From Deltaproteobacteria bacterium (GTDB taxonomy: Bacteria; Desulfobacterota; SM23-61), in the NCBI GenBank assembly GCA_026388915.1, contig JAPLIW010000377.1:1-7560 (forward strand): 7,560 bases of DNA. Reading direction: 5' to 3'. A program made the translations under genes and the position numbers. The notes beneath the pieces are model-generated. The model saw nothing but the letters and a program-made list of their open reading frames with translations, was not told the origin of the DNA and did no database searches. Shown one piece after another: positions 1 through 5,958 of the stretch (within the stretch, counting starts at the first letter, position 1; each line of letters starts with the position of its first letter).

Positions 1-66
1 AAAAAGGAGTATCTATCCATAAAATGATTTGTGTTTTTTTGTCTTTACCCAGAAAAAGCTCCGCGA

Positions 67-118
67 TCTCTGCGTACTCTGCGGTTGATTTTTTCTTCCT
101 CCCCGGAGGGCGCAGAGA
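67..118. repeat. Imperfect inverted CTCTGCG repeat
   Basis: TCTCTGCG at 67-74 has its exact reverse complement, CGCAGAGA, at 111-118. A second CTCTGCGG lies at 77-84. The intervening sequence is T-rich. The words resemble the CAGAGRNCGCAGAG-type sequence at 961-990, which suggests both come from one dispersed repeat family. No gene function is implied. Confidence 0.4.
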
Positions 119-122
119 CTTT

Positions 123-128
123 TATAAT
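123..128 (+). promoter_or_regulatory. Possible -10 box upstream of the RlpA-like gene
   Basis: TATAAT at 123-128 is a perfect sigma-70 -10 hexamer. It lies about 107 bases before the RlpA-like start codon. No good -35 hexamer is found at 16-18 bases upstream, where the sequence is C-rich; the nearest TTGATT, at 85-90, is too far away. A weak or alternative promoter is possible, and the match could also be chance in an AT-rich patch. Confidence 0.25.
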
Positions 129-165
129 TTCCTATGCAAGAACAAAAAGATCGATTGAAGGTTGT

Positions 166-189
166 AGGGGCGGTTCGCGAACCGCCCTT
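166..189. repeat. Perfect palindrome, REP-like hairpin
   Basis: Bases 168-187 read GGGCGGTTCGCGAACCGCCC, a perfect 20-base palindrome. It extends by a G-T and an A-T pair to 166-189. The stem is very GC-rich but has no T-run on either side, so a Rho-independent terminator is unlikely. Hairpins of this general form (GTAGGGGCG...CGCCCC) occur as dispersed repeats in various bacterial genomes, and this is probably one of them. It lies 47 bases before the RlpA-like start. Confidence 0.6.
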
Positions 190-234
190 CGTGTGGGGCA
201 GTTCATGAATTGCTGCGACGATCCGGGGTGAATC

Positions 235-897
235 ATGCCAAACCATTTAAAAAAGTTCTCAATCGCCTTTCTTTTTTGTTTATTATTTTTCGGATGCGCC
301 CCGAAGAAGGTCCCTTACCCCCCCCACGAACCCGGGAAGGAAATCCGATACCGGGAAACCGGAATCGCTTCCTGGTACGGGGAAGACTTTCATGGGAAGA
401 AGACCGCCAACGGGGAGACGTATGACATGCACGCTATGACCGCCGCTCACCGCACCCTTCCCTTCAGCACCCGCGTGCGGGTCACCAACCTGGATAACGG
501 GAATAAAACCGAGGTCCGGATCAACGACCGCGGGCCCTTCGTCCCCGGCCGGATGATCGATCTCTCCCGCAGCGGGGCGAAAGAACTGGGAATGCTGGGG
601 GCGGGAACGGCCAGAGTCGTCGTGGAAGCGGTGGGATTTGCTCCCGGAGCGGCTCAGCCTATGGAAGGAATCTATGCGATCCAGGTCGGAGCCTTTCAGG
701 AGAGGGATAATGCCTACCGGTTCCGGGATGAACTGGCCAAACGGCATCCCCACGTCCACGTGGTCCTGTGGGAGACCCACACTAAGAGGTTCTACCGCGT
801 CCGCCTGGGCGCTTTCCGCACCGAGCAAGAAGCAAAGGGATATGTCGAAAAATTGCAGCGGGAGAATATGAGTGGCTTTGTGGTGCGGGAAGACTGA
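235..897 (+). CDS. rlpA: RlpA-like septal lipoprotein with DPBB and SPOR domains
   Basis: This 220-residue protein is most likely an outer-membrane lipoprotein that binds peptidoglycan, and possibly a lytic transglycosylase acting on glycan strands lacking stem peptides. Residues 1-20 are a lipoprotein signal peptide ending FFGC, with Cys21 as the lipidation site; Phe at -3 is unusual for a lipobox. The double-psi beta-barrel spans about 40-135 and has ASWYG (45-49), TANGE (57-61), AHRTLP with His72, and INDRGPF with Asp98. His72 and Asp98 match the catalytic pair proposed for Pseudomonas RlpA. Residues 144-220 form a SPOR domain (YAIQVGAF, then YRVRLGAF), which in this family targets septal denuded glycan. 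The ATG is chosen because it gives a complete signal peptide and has GGGGTGA just upstream, at short spacing. The gene looks monocistronic. Whether it is enzymatically active is not shown by sequence alone. Confidence 0.93.
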   Translation: MPNHLKKFSIAFLFCLLFFGCAPKKVPYPPHEPGKEIRYRETGIASWYGEDFHGKKTANGETYDMHAMTAAHRTLPFSTRVRVTNLDNGNKTEVRINDRGPFVPGRMIDLSRSGAKELGMLGAGTARVVVEAVGFAPGAAQPMEGIYAIQVGAFQERDNAYRFRDELAKRHPHVHVVLWETHTKRFYRVRLGAFRTEQEAKGYVEKLQRENMSGFVVRED

Positions 898-900
898 TTC

Positions 901-1184
901 AAATGCGGAATGCCGAATTCGGAATGCGGAATCAGAAACCTGAAATTCCAAGACCGCTTAGCCACAGAGGCCGCAGAGAACCCAGAGATATAAGACCCGA
1001 AAAAGGAAAAGCATTTAATCCTCTGTGGCAAATAAGGTTCGAATATTTTTGCCTCTTCATCCATCGCCTTTTTGGGCTAACGGTTCGACATTTCGAATGT
1101 AAATCATAGACTCTTTTTTGATGCTGGGTGCTGGGAATTTGGTGCCTGCCATATTCCGCATTTCGCATTCCGAACTCCGCATTT
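901..1184. repeat. Element with 32-base imperfect inverted ends
   Basis: Bases 901-932 and the reverse complement of 1153-1184 match at 27 of 32 positions. Both are built from the word ATGCGGAAT or its variants. A shorter inner pair, AAATTCC at 943-949 and GGAATTT at 1134-1140, keeps the same symmetry. No transposase is encoded between the arms. This could be a MITE-like or other non-autonomous repeat, or two independent copies of a degenerate GGAATGCGGAAT-type repeat in opposite orientation. No target-site duplication was identified. Confidence 0.5.
961..1029. repeat. 69-base unit with perfect 10-base inverted ends
   Basis: GCCACAGAGG at 961-970 is the exact reverse complement of CCTCTGTGGC at 1020-1029. 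The left arm runs on into GCAGAGAACCCAGAG, which matches in style the CTCTGCG repeat near the start of the window. The unit sits off-centre inside the larger inverted structure, so it looks like a separate insertion or repeat family. The 49-base interior has no coding potential. Confidence 0.5.
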
Positions 1185-1215
1185 GACTTGGGCCCTTTCC
1201 CCTATCCCGAACTTG

Positions 1216-1224
1216 TGATATAGT
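1216..1224 (+). promoter_or_regulatory. Candidate extended -10 promoter for the M16 operon
   Basis: TGATATAGT at 1216-1224 reads as an extended -10 element: TG, one base, then TATAGT, with four of six matches to TATAAT in sequence order and both key TA positions kept. Transcription would start near 1231, leaving a leader of about 25 bases with a good ribosome binding site. There is no -35 at normal spacing. A TTGACT at 1183-1188 is about 30 bases upstream, which is too far. The position just before a three-gene operon supports the call. Confidence 0.35.
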
Positions 1225-1244
1225 TCCCTGGATTTTAGGAATCC

Positions 1245-1251
1245 GGAGAGG
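1245..1251 (+). promoter_or_regulatory. Ribosome binding site that decides the GTG start
   Basis: GGAGAGG at 1245-1251 is well placed, 4 to 7 bases before the GTG at 1256. For the next in-frame start, ATG at 1268, it would be about 16 bases away, which is too far. The site therefore supports the GTG codon as the start of the first M16 peptidase gene. Confidence 0.65.
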
Positions 1252-1255
1252 CGAA

Positions 1256-2764
1256 GTGAATTCCCGAATGAAAAGAAAAAGTTTCTTTTTTGGTATGGCG
1301 CTTTTTCTTTGGTTTCTTCCCGCGGCGGCCTTTTCCTTTCCTCTGGAGGGGCGGGTCAAGGAATACACCCTGGAAAACGGGATGAAAGTGCTCCTGCTGG
1401 AACGCCACGAGTCCCCGACTCTGTCTTTTTACATCCGTTTCCGGGTGGGCGCCGTGGATGAAAACATCGGCATGACCGGCACCGCCCATCTCCTGGAGCA
1501 CATGCTCTTCAAGGGGACCAAGACCCTGGGGACGAAAAACTATGCCGAGGAAGAAAAGGTCCTGAGTCGCACGGACTCGGTGGTCGCCTCCCTCGAGGCG
1601 GAAAGGTCCAAGGGGGAGAAAGCGGACAAGGGTTTTCTCCGATACCTGGAAGATACCCTCCAGAAGCTCCAGGCGGAACACAAAAAATGGGTAGTAAAGG
1701 ATGAAATCGAAAGCATCTACTCCCAGAACGGAGCCGTGGGTTTCAATGCCTTCACCAGCCAGGACAGCACCGCCTATGTAGTCAGCCTCCCCTCCAACCG
1801 GCTGGAGCTGTGGGCGCGGATCGAATCGGATCGTTTGCTCAATCCCGTCCTGCGGGAATTTTACTCGGAGCGGGACGTGGTCATGGAGGAGCGGCGCCGT
1901 TCCTATGATTCCAACCCCCAGCGAAAGCTGATGGAAAACTTCCTGGCCGCCGCCTTCATGGCTTCCCCTTACGGGCGGCCGATCATCGGATGGGCCTCGG
2001 ATATTCAGAGTCTGGACAGGCAGGCCACGGAGGAGTTCTTCCGTACCTACTACTCCCCGGCCAACACGGTCCTGGCCATTGTGGGCGATGTGAATCCGGA
2101 AGAGGCCCTTCCGGTCATCAAGAAGTATTTCGAAAGAATCCCCCGGCGGGTCCTCCCCCCTCCCCTCAAGACCGGCGAGCCCGAGCAGGCCGGGGAGCGG
2201 CGCATCCGGGTGGAGACCGACGCCAATCCCCAGTTGGTCATGGGCTTTCATAAGCCCAACGCGCCCCATCCGGATGACGCCGTATGCGAAATCATCGAAG
2301 GAATTCTGAGCTATGGCCGGACTTCCCGCCTCTATCGCCGTCTGGTGGAAGACGAGAAGATTGCCGTGGAAGCGTCCGCCTCCAACGGGTTCCCGGGGGA
2401 GCGGTATCCCAATCTTTTCCTCCTCTCCGGCACTCCCCGCCATCCCCACACGGCGGAAGAACTGGAAAAGGCCCTGCTCCGGGAGCTGGAGGAGCTGAAG
2501 AAGGAGCCGGTTTCCGACCAGGATTTGCAGAAGATCAAAAATCAGATCCAGACGTCCTTTCTCCGCAAGCTGGACTCCAACTCCAGCCTGGCCTACTGGC
2601 TTTCCTACGGCCAGTCCCTCTTCGGAGACTGGCGGTACGTTACCGATCGGATCAAAGCTTATGAGAAAGTGACCCCGGAGGATGTGCGCCGGGTGGCCCG
2701 GAAATACTTCAACCCGAAAAACCGGACCGTGGCCATCCTGGTGAAACCCTCTGAATCCCCATGA
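1256..2764 (+). CDS. Periplasmic M16 zinc peptidase, catalytic subunit
   Basis: This 502-residue protein is a predicted exported zinc metallopeptidase of family M16 (insulinase and mitochondrial processing peptidase type). Residues 1-27 form a signal peptide (basic start, hydrophobic core, PAAAFS). The first M16 domain has HLLEH at 78-82: His78 and His82 bind zinc and Glu81 is the catalytic base. The distal zinc ligand is probably Glu205 in SERDVVMEE. The spacing from His82 to Glu205 is about 45 residues longer than usual because of a charged, probably coiled-coil insert at roughly 98-155, just before NAFTSQDSTAY. The second M16 domain (about 225-495) has SRLYRRLVEDEKIAVEA, where Val364 and Val371 stand in place of the Arg and Tyr that complete many M16 active sites. 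Its stop overlaps the next start as ATGA, implying coupled translation with the partner subunit. GTG is the start chosen. The substrate is unknown. Confidence 0.92.
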   Translation: MNSRMKRKSFFFGMALFLWFLPAAAFSFPLEGRVKEYTLENGMKVLLLERHESPTLSFYIRFRVGAVDENIGMTGTAHLLEHMLFKGTKTLGTKNYAEEEKVLSRTDSVVASLEAERSKGEKADKGFLRYLEDTLQKLQAEHKKWVVKDEIESIYSQNGAVGFNAFTSQDSTAYVVSLPSNRLELWARIESDRLLNPVLREFYSERDVVMEERRRSYDSNPQRKLMENFLAAAFMASPYGRPIIGWASDIQSLDRQATEEFFRTYYSPANTVLAIVGDVNPEEALPVIKKYFERIPRRVLPPPLKTGEPEQAGERRIRVETDANPQLVMGFHKPNAPHPDDAVCEIIEGILSYGRTSRLYRRLVEDEKIAVEASASNGFPGERYPNLFLLSGTPRHPHTAEELEKALLRELEELKKEPVSDQDLQKIKNQIQTSFLRKLDSNSSLAYWLSYGQSLFGDWRYVTDRIKAYEKVTPEDVRRVARKYFNPKNRTVAILVKPSESP

Positions 2765-4221
2765 AGGAAAGGCTCAAAAGCAGTATGAAGCGTCCGACTT
2801 TGCGCTTTTTTTTCATCCTTGTTCTTCTGACTGTTTTTCTGCCGGGCGGAGCGGGCGGCCAGGAAGATGAGCTCCTGAAGCACCCCCGGGACATGAAGTT
2901 TCCTCCCCTCTCCTTCCAGCCGCCCAAAGCCTCCCGCACGGTCCTGTCCAATGGAATGGTGATCTATCTTCTGGAAAACCCGGAACTGCCTCTGATCCGG
3001 ATCTCCGCCATGATCCGCACGGGTTCGATTCAGGATCCCGCCAACCGGTCCGGGCTGGCTCGGGTGACCGCGGCGGTCATGCGCAACGGGGGGGCCGAGG
3101 GCCGGCCCTTCAAGGAAATCAACGAAACCCTGGAGAGCCTGGCGGCGGAGGTCGAGTTCTCCATGGAGATGGAATCGGGAAACGGGTACCTCTTCGCCCG
3201 GAAGCAGGATTTTCCCAAGGTCCTGCCCATCTTCGCCGATCTGCTCATGTGGCCGACCTTCGATTCCGCCCAGCTCGACCTGGTTAAAAAGGCGGAGATC
3301 GAAGCCATCCGCCGGCAGAATGATAACTCGGAAGAGATCGCCTACCGGGAATTCCGCCGCGCCCTCTACCGGGGAAACCCCCGGGGCCAGATCCCTACGG
3401 TGGAATCCATTGAAAAGATTCAACGGGACGACCTGATTGTTTTCCACCGGAGGTTCTTTCACCCCACCACCATCTACCTGGGAGTCTCCGGAGACTTCAA
3501 AAAGGAAGAGATGATCGCCCTCCTGGAAAAGACCTTCGGAAGCTGGGACCGGTCGTTCATCGAAATCCCATCCGTCGCCTTCCCTTCCCCTCAGGAGGAG
3601 AAGTCGATTTTTTACGCACCCAAGGATATTCCCGCATCCACGATCCTCCTGGGGCACCTGTCATTGCCCCAGAATCATCCCGATAATTTCCCCTTCAAGA
3701 TCTTAAACTTCATCCTGGGAGGGGGAGGTTTCAATTCCCGGCTGACCCAGGAGATCCGCTCCAACCAGGGCCTAGCCTATAACGTGGGCAGCTTTTACAG
3801 CGGCCGGGTGGGGTACGGGGTTTTCGGGGCGCTCTGCCAGACGAAAGCGGAAAGCACCCACAGAGTCATTTCTCTGCTTTACGAAATCATCCAAGGCATG
3901 AAAAAAAATCCGCCCCGGGCGGAAGAGATCGACTGGGCCAAGAACACTCTGATCAACCAGTTCATCTTTTCCTTTTCTTCTTCCGCGGCGGTCGTGGGAC
4001 AGCAGATGAGGCTTGAATACGACGGCCTTCCGGAAGATTATCTGGAAAAGTACCAGGAGCGGGTGGCCGCCGTGACCGCGGCAGACCTGCAGCGCGCCGC
4101 GCGGGAGCATCTCCACCCGGACCGATCGGTTCTGGTGGTCGTGGGGAAGGAGGAAGGGTTCGAAAAGCCCCTCTCCTCCTTCGGAGCCGTCAACCGCATC
4201 GAACTGAAACCCGCTCCATAA
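2761..4221 (+). CDS. M16-fold partner subunit lacking the zinc motif
   Basis: This 486-residue protein has two M16 half-domains but no HxxEH. The equivalent stretch, after SG at 97-98, reads LARVTAA, with Arg101, Ala104 and Ala105 where His, Glu and His should be, so it should not bind catalytic zinc. It keeps the second-domain features: a glycine-rich loop GGGGFNSRL (320-328) followed by Arg333 and Tyr340 in IRSNQGLAYNV, the Arg/Tyr pair that orients substrate in M16 enzymes. Residues 1-33 look like a signal peptide, so it is probably periplasmic. The gene overlaps the upstream peptidase by four bases, and the two most likely form a heterodimer with one shared active site, as reported for Sphingomonas sp. 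A1 SPH2681/SPH2682 and, by analogy, MPP alpha/beta. A second ATG at 2785 (residue 9) would also give a good signal peptide and has an AGGAAAGG stretch upstream, so the start is uncertain. Confidence 0.9.
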   Translation: MKERLKSSMKRPTLRFFFILVLLTVFLPGGAGGQEDELLKHPRDMKFPPLSFQPPKASRTVLSNGMVIYLLENPELPLIRISAMIRTGSIQDPANRSGLARVTAAVMRNGGAEGRPFKEINETLESLAAEVEFSMEMESGNGYLFARKQDFPKVLPIFADLLMWPTFDSAQLDLVKKAEIEAIRRQNDNSEEIAYREFRRALYRGNPRGQIPTVESIEKIQRDDLIVFHRRFFHPTTIYLGVSGDFKKEEMIALLEKTFGSWDRSFIEIPSVAFPSPQEEKSIFYAPKDIPASTILLGHLSLPQNHPDNFPFKILNFILGGGGFNSRLTQEIRSNQGLAYNVGSFYSGRVGYGVFGALCQTKAESTHRVISLLYEIIQGMKKNPPRAEEIDWAKNTLINQFIFSFSSSAAVVGQQMRLEYDGLPEDYLEKYQERVAAVTAADLQRAAREHLHPDRSVLVVVGKEEGFEKPLSSFGAVNRIELKPAP

Positions 4222-4231
4222 AAGGAAAATA

Positions 4232-5815
4232 ATGAAAATTCTTCTAATCCAACCTCCCTACCCTTTCTCTGAATTTCCCAAACCCTCCTCGGCCCTCTTA
4301 TCCCTGGGCACGATCCTTAAACAGGAGGGGCGGGAAGTGGAAATATTGGACCTGCTCTCCACCCGCTACTCCACGGACAAGATCGACCGCCGTTTGGCTC
4401 GTTTCCAGCCCGAGGTGATCGGGGTGACGAGCGTGACCATGAACTTCCCCATGGCCGTCCAAACCCTCGAGTATTGCAAGAAGAAAGCACCCGAGGCCTT
4501 GGCCGTCATGGGGGGCCCCCACGTGACCTTCACCGATGAGGAAACGCTCCGGAAATATCCCGGGGTGGACATCATCGTCCGCGGCGAGGGAGAGGATACC
4601 ACCCGGGAGCTGATTCAGGCCCTGGAAAAGGGAGAGAGTTTGGAAAAAGTGAGGGGGCTGACTTTCCGGCAGAACGGGAAAATCCAAAGGACCGAGGACC
4701 GCCCATTTATCCCCGACCTGGATGTTCTTCCCATGCCCGACCGGACCCTCTTTCCCCTCTCCCGTTACCTGGCCATGCGCGTCCCGGTCAGCATCCTCTC
4801 CAGCCGGGGCTGCCCCATGGACTGCTCCTTCTGCGTGGGCTATCGCATGACCGGCCGCAAGGGCCGATTCCGGAACCCCTACCGGGTCGTTGACGAGATT
4901 GAAGCGGCCCACCGGCTGGGCTTCGAGGAAGTCTGCATCGACGACGACCTCTTCACCCGCAAGCGGTCCCATGTCTTCACCATCTGCGATGAAATCCTGC
5001 GCCGTGGTTTGAAGATGAACATGTACATCTTCGCCCGCGTGGACACGGTGGATGAACCCCTTCTGAAGAAACTGAGAGAAGCGGGCTGCAGGATGATTTG
5101 CTTCGGCCTGGAGAGCGGCAATCAGAAAGTCCTGGATCTGGCCCACAAGCGGGCCACTCCGGAAAAGGCCAAGCGGGCCGTGGAGCTCTGCAAAGAGGTC
5201 GGCATATCCCCCCTGGGTTCTTTCGTCCTGGGACTGCCGGGTGAAACGCGTGAGACCATGGAGGAGACCATCTCTTTCGCCCAGAGCCTGGGAATCCCTT
5301 ACGGCTTCCACCTTTTGTCCCCCTTCCCCGGGACCCGGGTCCGGGAGCGGGCCTCGGAGTTTGGACTCAAGATTCTCACCGACGACTGGTCGCTCTACGA
5401 CGCCGATCACGCGGTCACGGAAACCGAGGGAGTTTCGGCGGCAGAAGTGCAGAGCTTTGCCAAATCCTTCTTCGGGAAACTCGGCGCCAACATTGAGGAG
5501 ATGAAGCGGGGAACCATCGCCGGGACCTACCAGGGGCCTTTTCGGGAGGATATGGAGAAGCGGGTGGAGGTGGACTTCGCCTGGAAACTCTTGTCCGGAG
5601 ATCTGATCGAAGAAAAAGGCAAGATCCCCCGAAGCGAAGTTCAAGCAGGGGATGGGCCCATCGTCCCCCTAGCTCAGCGCCTGGCCGGATTCCTATCCTT
5701 GCCCCTTTCTTTCGTGGAAACCAACGCGCGGCAGAGCCGCAACCAAAAGGAATCACCCCCTCCCTCCCCTCCCCGAAGGTGTGAAAAAATTGGGTTGGAG
5801 AGAGGCAATGGGTGA
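4232..5815 (+). CDS. B12-binding-type radical SAM protein
   Basis: This 527-residue cytoplasmic protein belongs to the radical SAM superfamily and has an N-terminal cobalamin-binding-like domain (about 1-140: MKILLIQPPYP, then GVTSVTMNF, MGGPHVTF and VRGEGE). The DxHxxG motif that supplies a cobalt ligand is absent, which is common in BchE-like members, so cobalamin binding is likely but not certain. The radical SAM core (about 185-370) has CPMDCSFC with Cys194, Cys198 and Cys201 for the 4Fe-4S cluster, then CIDDDLF, FGLESG (291-296) and GLPGET (334-339). No SPASM-type cysteine cluster is seen. The ATG has AAAGGA five bases upstream and lies 10 bases after the M16 partner gene, so it is probably in the same operon. 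The last 20 or so residues (PPPSPPRR and beyond) look unlike a family C-terminus. The substrate cannot be told; methylation or another radical modification is possible. Confidence 0.9.
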   Translation: MKILLIQPPYPFSEFPKPSSALLSLGTILKQEGREVEILDLLSTRYSTDKIDRRLARFQPEVIGVTSVTMNFPMAVQTLEYCKKKAPEALAVMGGPHVTFTDEETLRKYPGVDIIVRGEGEDTTRELIQALEKGESLEKVRGLTFRQNGKIQRTEDRPFIPDLDVLPMPDRTLFPLSRYLAMRVPVSILSSRGCPMDCSFCVGYRMTGRKGRFRNPYRVVDEIEAAHRLGFEEVCIDDDLFTRKRSHVFTICDEILRRGLKMNMYIFARVDTVDEPLLKKLREAGCRMICFGLESGNQKVLDLAHKRATPEKAKRAVELCKEVGISPLGSFVLGLPGETRETMEETISFAQSLGIPYGFHLLSPFPGTRVRERASEFGLKILTDDWSLYDADHAVTETEGVSAAEVQSFAKSFFGKLGANIEEMKRGTIAGTYQGPFREDMEKRVEVDFAWKLLSGDLIEEKGKIPRSEVQAGDGPIVPLAQRLAGFLSLPLSFVETNARQSRNQKESPPPSPPRRCEKIGLERGNG

Positions 5816-5949
5816 GAAATGAAAAATTTGGGCCTAAATTTCAGAAATAACCTTAGGGATCAGCTGTGAGCAATTCCATACTATCGACAAGAACCATAAA
5901 GAGCCTCTCCTCCCCTCGTCTGGGGAATTATAATTCCCTTTTCGGGAAC
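5816..5949. other. Convergent intergenic region at the insertion sequence end
   Basis: This gap separates the + strand operon from the - strand transposase, so the two run towards each other. An AT-rich hairpin (AAATTTG, loop GGCC, TAAATTT) lies at 5824-5841. On the - strand it is followed by five Ts, so it could act as a weak terminator for leftward transcription. Palindromic sequence lies at 5923-5958. One end of the insertion sequence must fall here, but it cannot be fixed without the other end, which is outside the window. Confidence 0.5.
5824..5841 (-). terminator. Weak terminator-like hairpin for leftward transcripts
   Basis: AAATTTG at 5824-5830 pairs with TAAATTT at 5835-5841 around a GGCC loop. 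The stem is AT-rich with one G-T pair. Read leftward, the stem runs into five Ts, which fits an intrinsic terminator for the transposase transcript. It is weak and could be chance. Confidence 0.2.
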
Positions 5950-5958
5950 TTAATTCCC
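5923..5958. repeat. Palindrome cluster at the insertion sequence end
   Basis: GGGAATTATAATTCCC at 5923-5938 is a perfect 16-base palindrome. A near-palindrome, GGGAACTTAATTCCC, follows at 5944-5958 and overlaps the last codons of the transposase. TAATTCCC occurs twice, at 5931-5938 and 5951-5958. The cluster could be a terminal structure of the element, a terminator for it, or part of a palindromic target. Confidence 0.45.

Larger units (their letters stand above)
1..234. other. Upstream non-coding region with repeat-like sequence
   Basis: No convincing gene is seen here. Short open frames exist, but they run through low-complexity and repeat-like sequence and have no family features. Bases 67-84 carry two copies of an (A/T)CTCTGCG-type word, and the reverse complement of TCTCTGCG occurs at 111-118, so 67-118 forms an imperfect inverted structure. 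A similar word, in the opposite sense, appears at 961-990. This resembles a class of dispersed repeats I recall from environmental bacterial genomes, although I cannot search for it here. The perfect palindrome at 168-187 and the possible -10 box at 123-128 are listed separately. Confidence 0.5.
898..1255. other. Intergenic repeat mosaic between rlpA and the M16 operon
   Basis: These 358 bases hold no supported gene. The frames across them have no recognisable domains and run into repeats. The outer part is a 32-base imperfect inverted repeat (901-932 against 1153-1184). Inside it is a separate 69-base unit bounded by a perfect 10-base inverted repeat (961-970 and 1020-1029). A tandem TGCTGGG pair lies at 1122-1135. 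The last 70 bases, 1185-1255, look like the true upstream region of the next gene, with a promoter candidate and a ribosome binding site. Confidence 0.6.

Noticed and set aside
24..158. Short + strand frame after an AAGGAG-like site near base 5
   Set aside because: The peptide runs through the CTCTGCG repeat and low-complexity sequence, has no motif, and the ribosome binding site spacing is too long.
901..1184. CRISPR array
   Set aside because: The repeats are inverted, degenerate and not regularly spaced, and there are no cas genes in the window.
1183..1188. TTGACT as a -35 box for the M16 operon
   Set aside because: It is about 30 bases from the TATAGT element, far more than the 16-18 needed, and it overlaps the end of the repeat arm.
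1235..2449. A - strand open frame of 404 codons
   Set aside because: It is a shadow of the M16 peptidase gene, whose HLLEH motif, signal peptide and ribosome binding site are on the + strand.
4222..4231. A RiPP precursor peptide gene beside the radical SAM gene
   Set aside because: The gaps within the operon are 10 bases or an overlap, and the downstream gap holds no small frame with a ribosome binding site and a plausible leader-core pattern.
4298..5644. A - strand open frame of 448 codons
   Set aside because: It lies opposite the radical SAM gene with its cysteine motif and has no recognisable family features.
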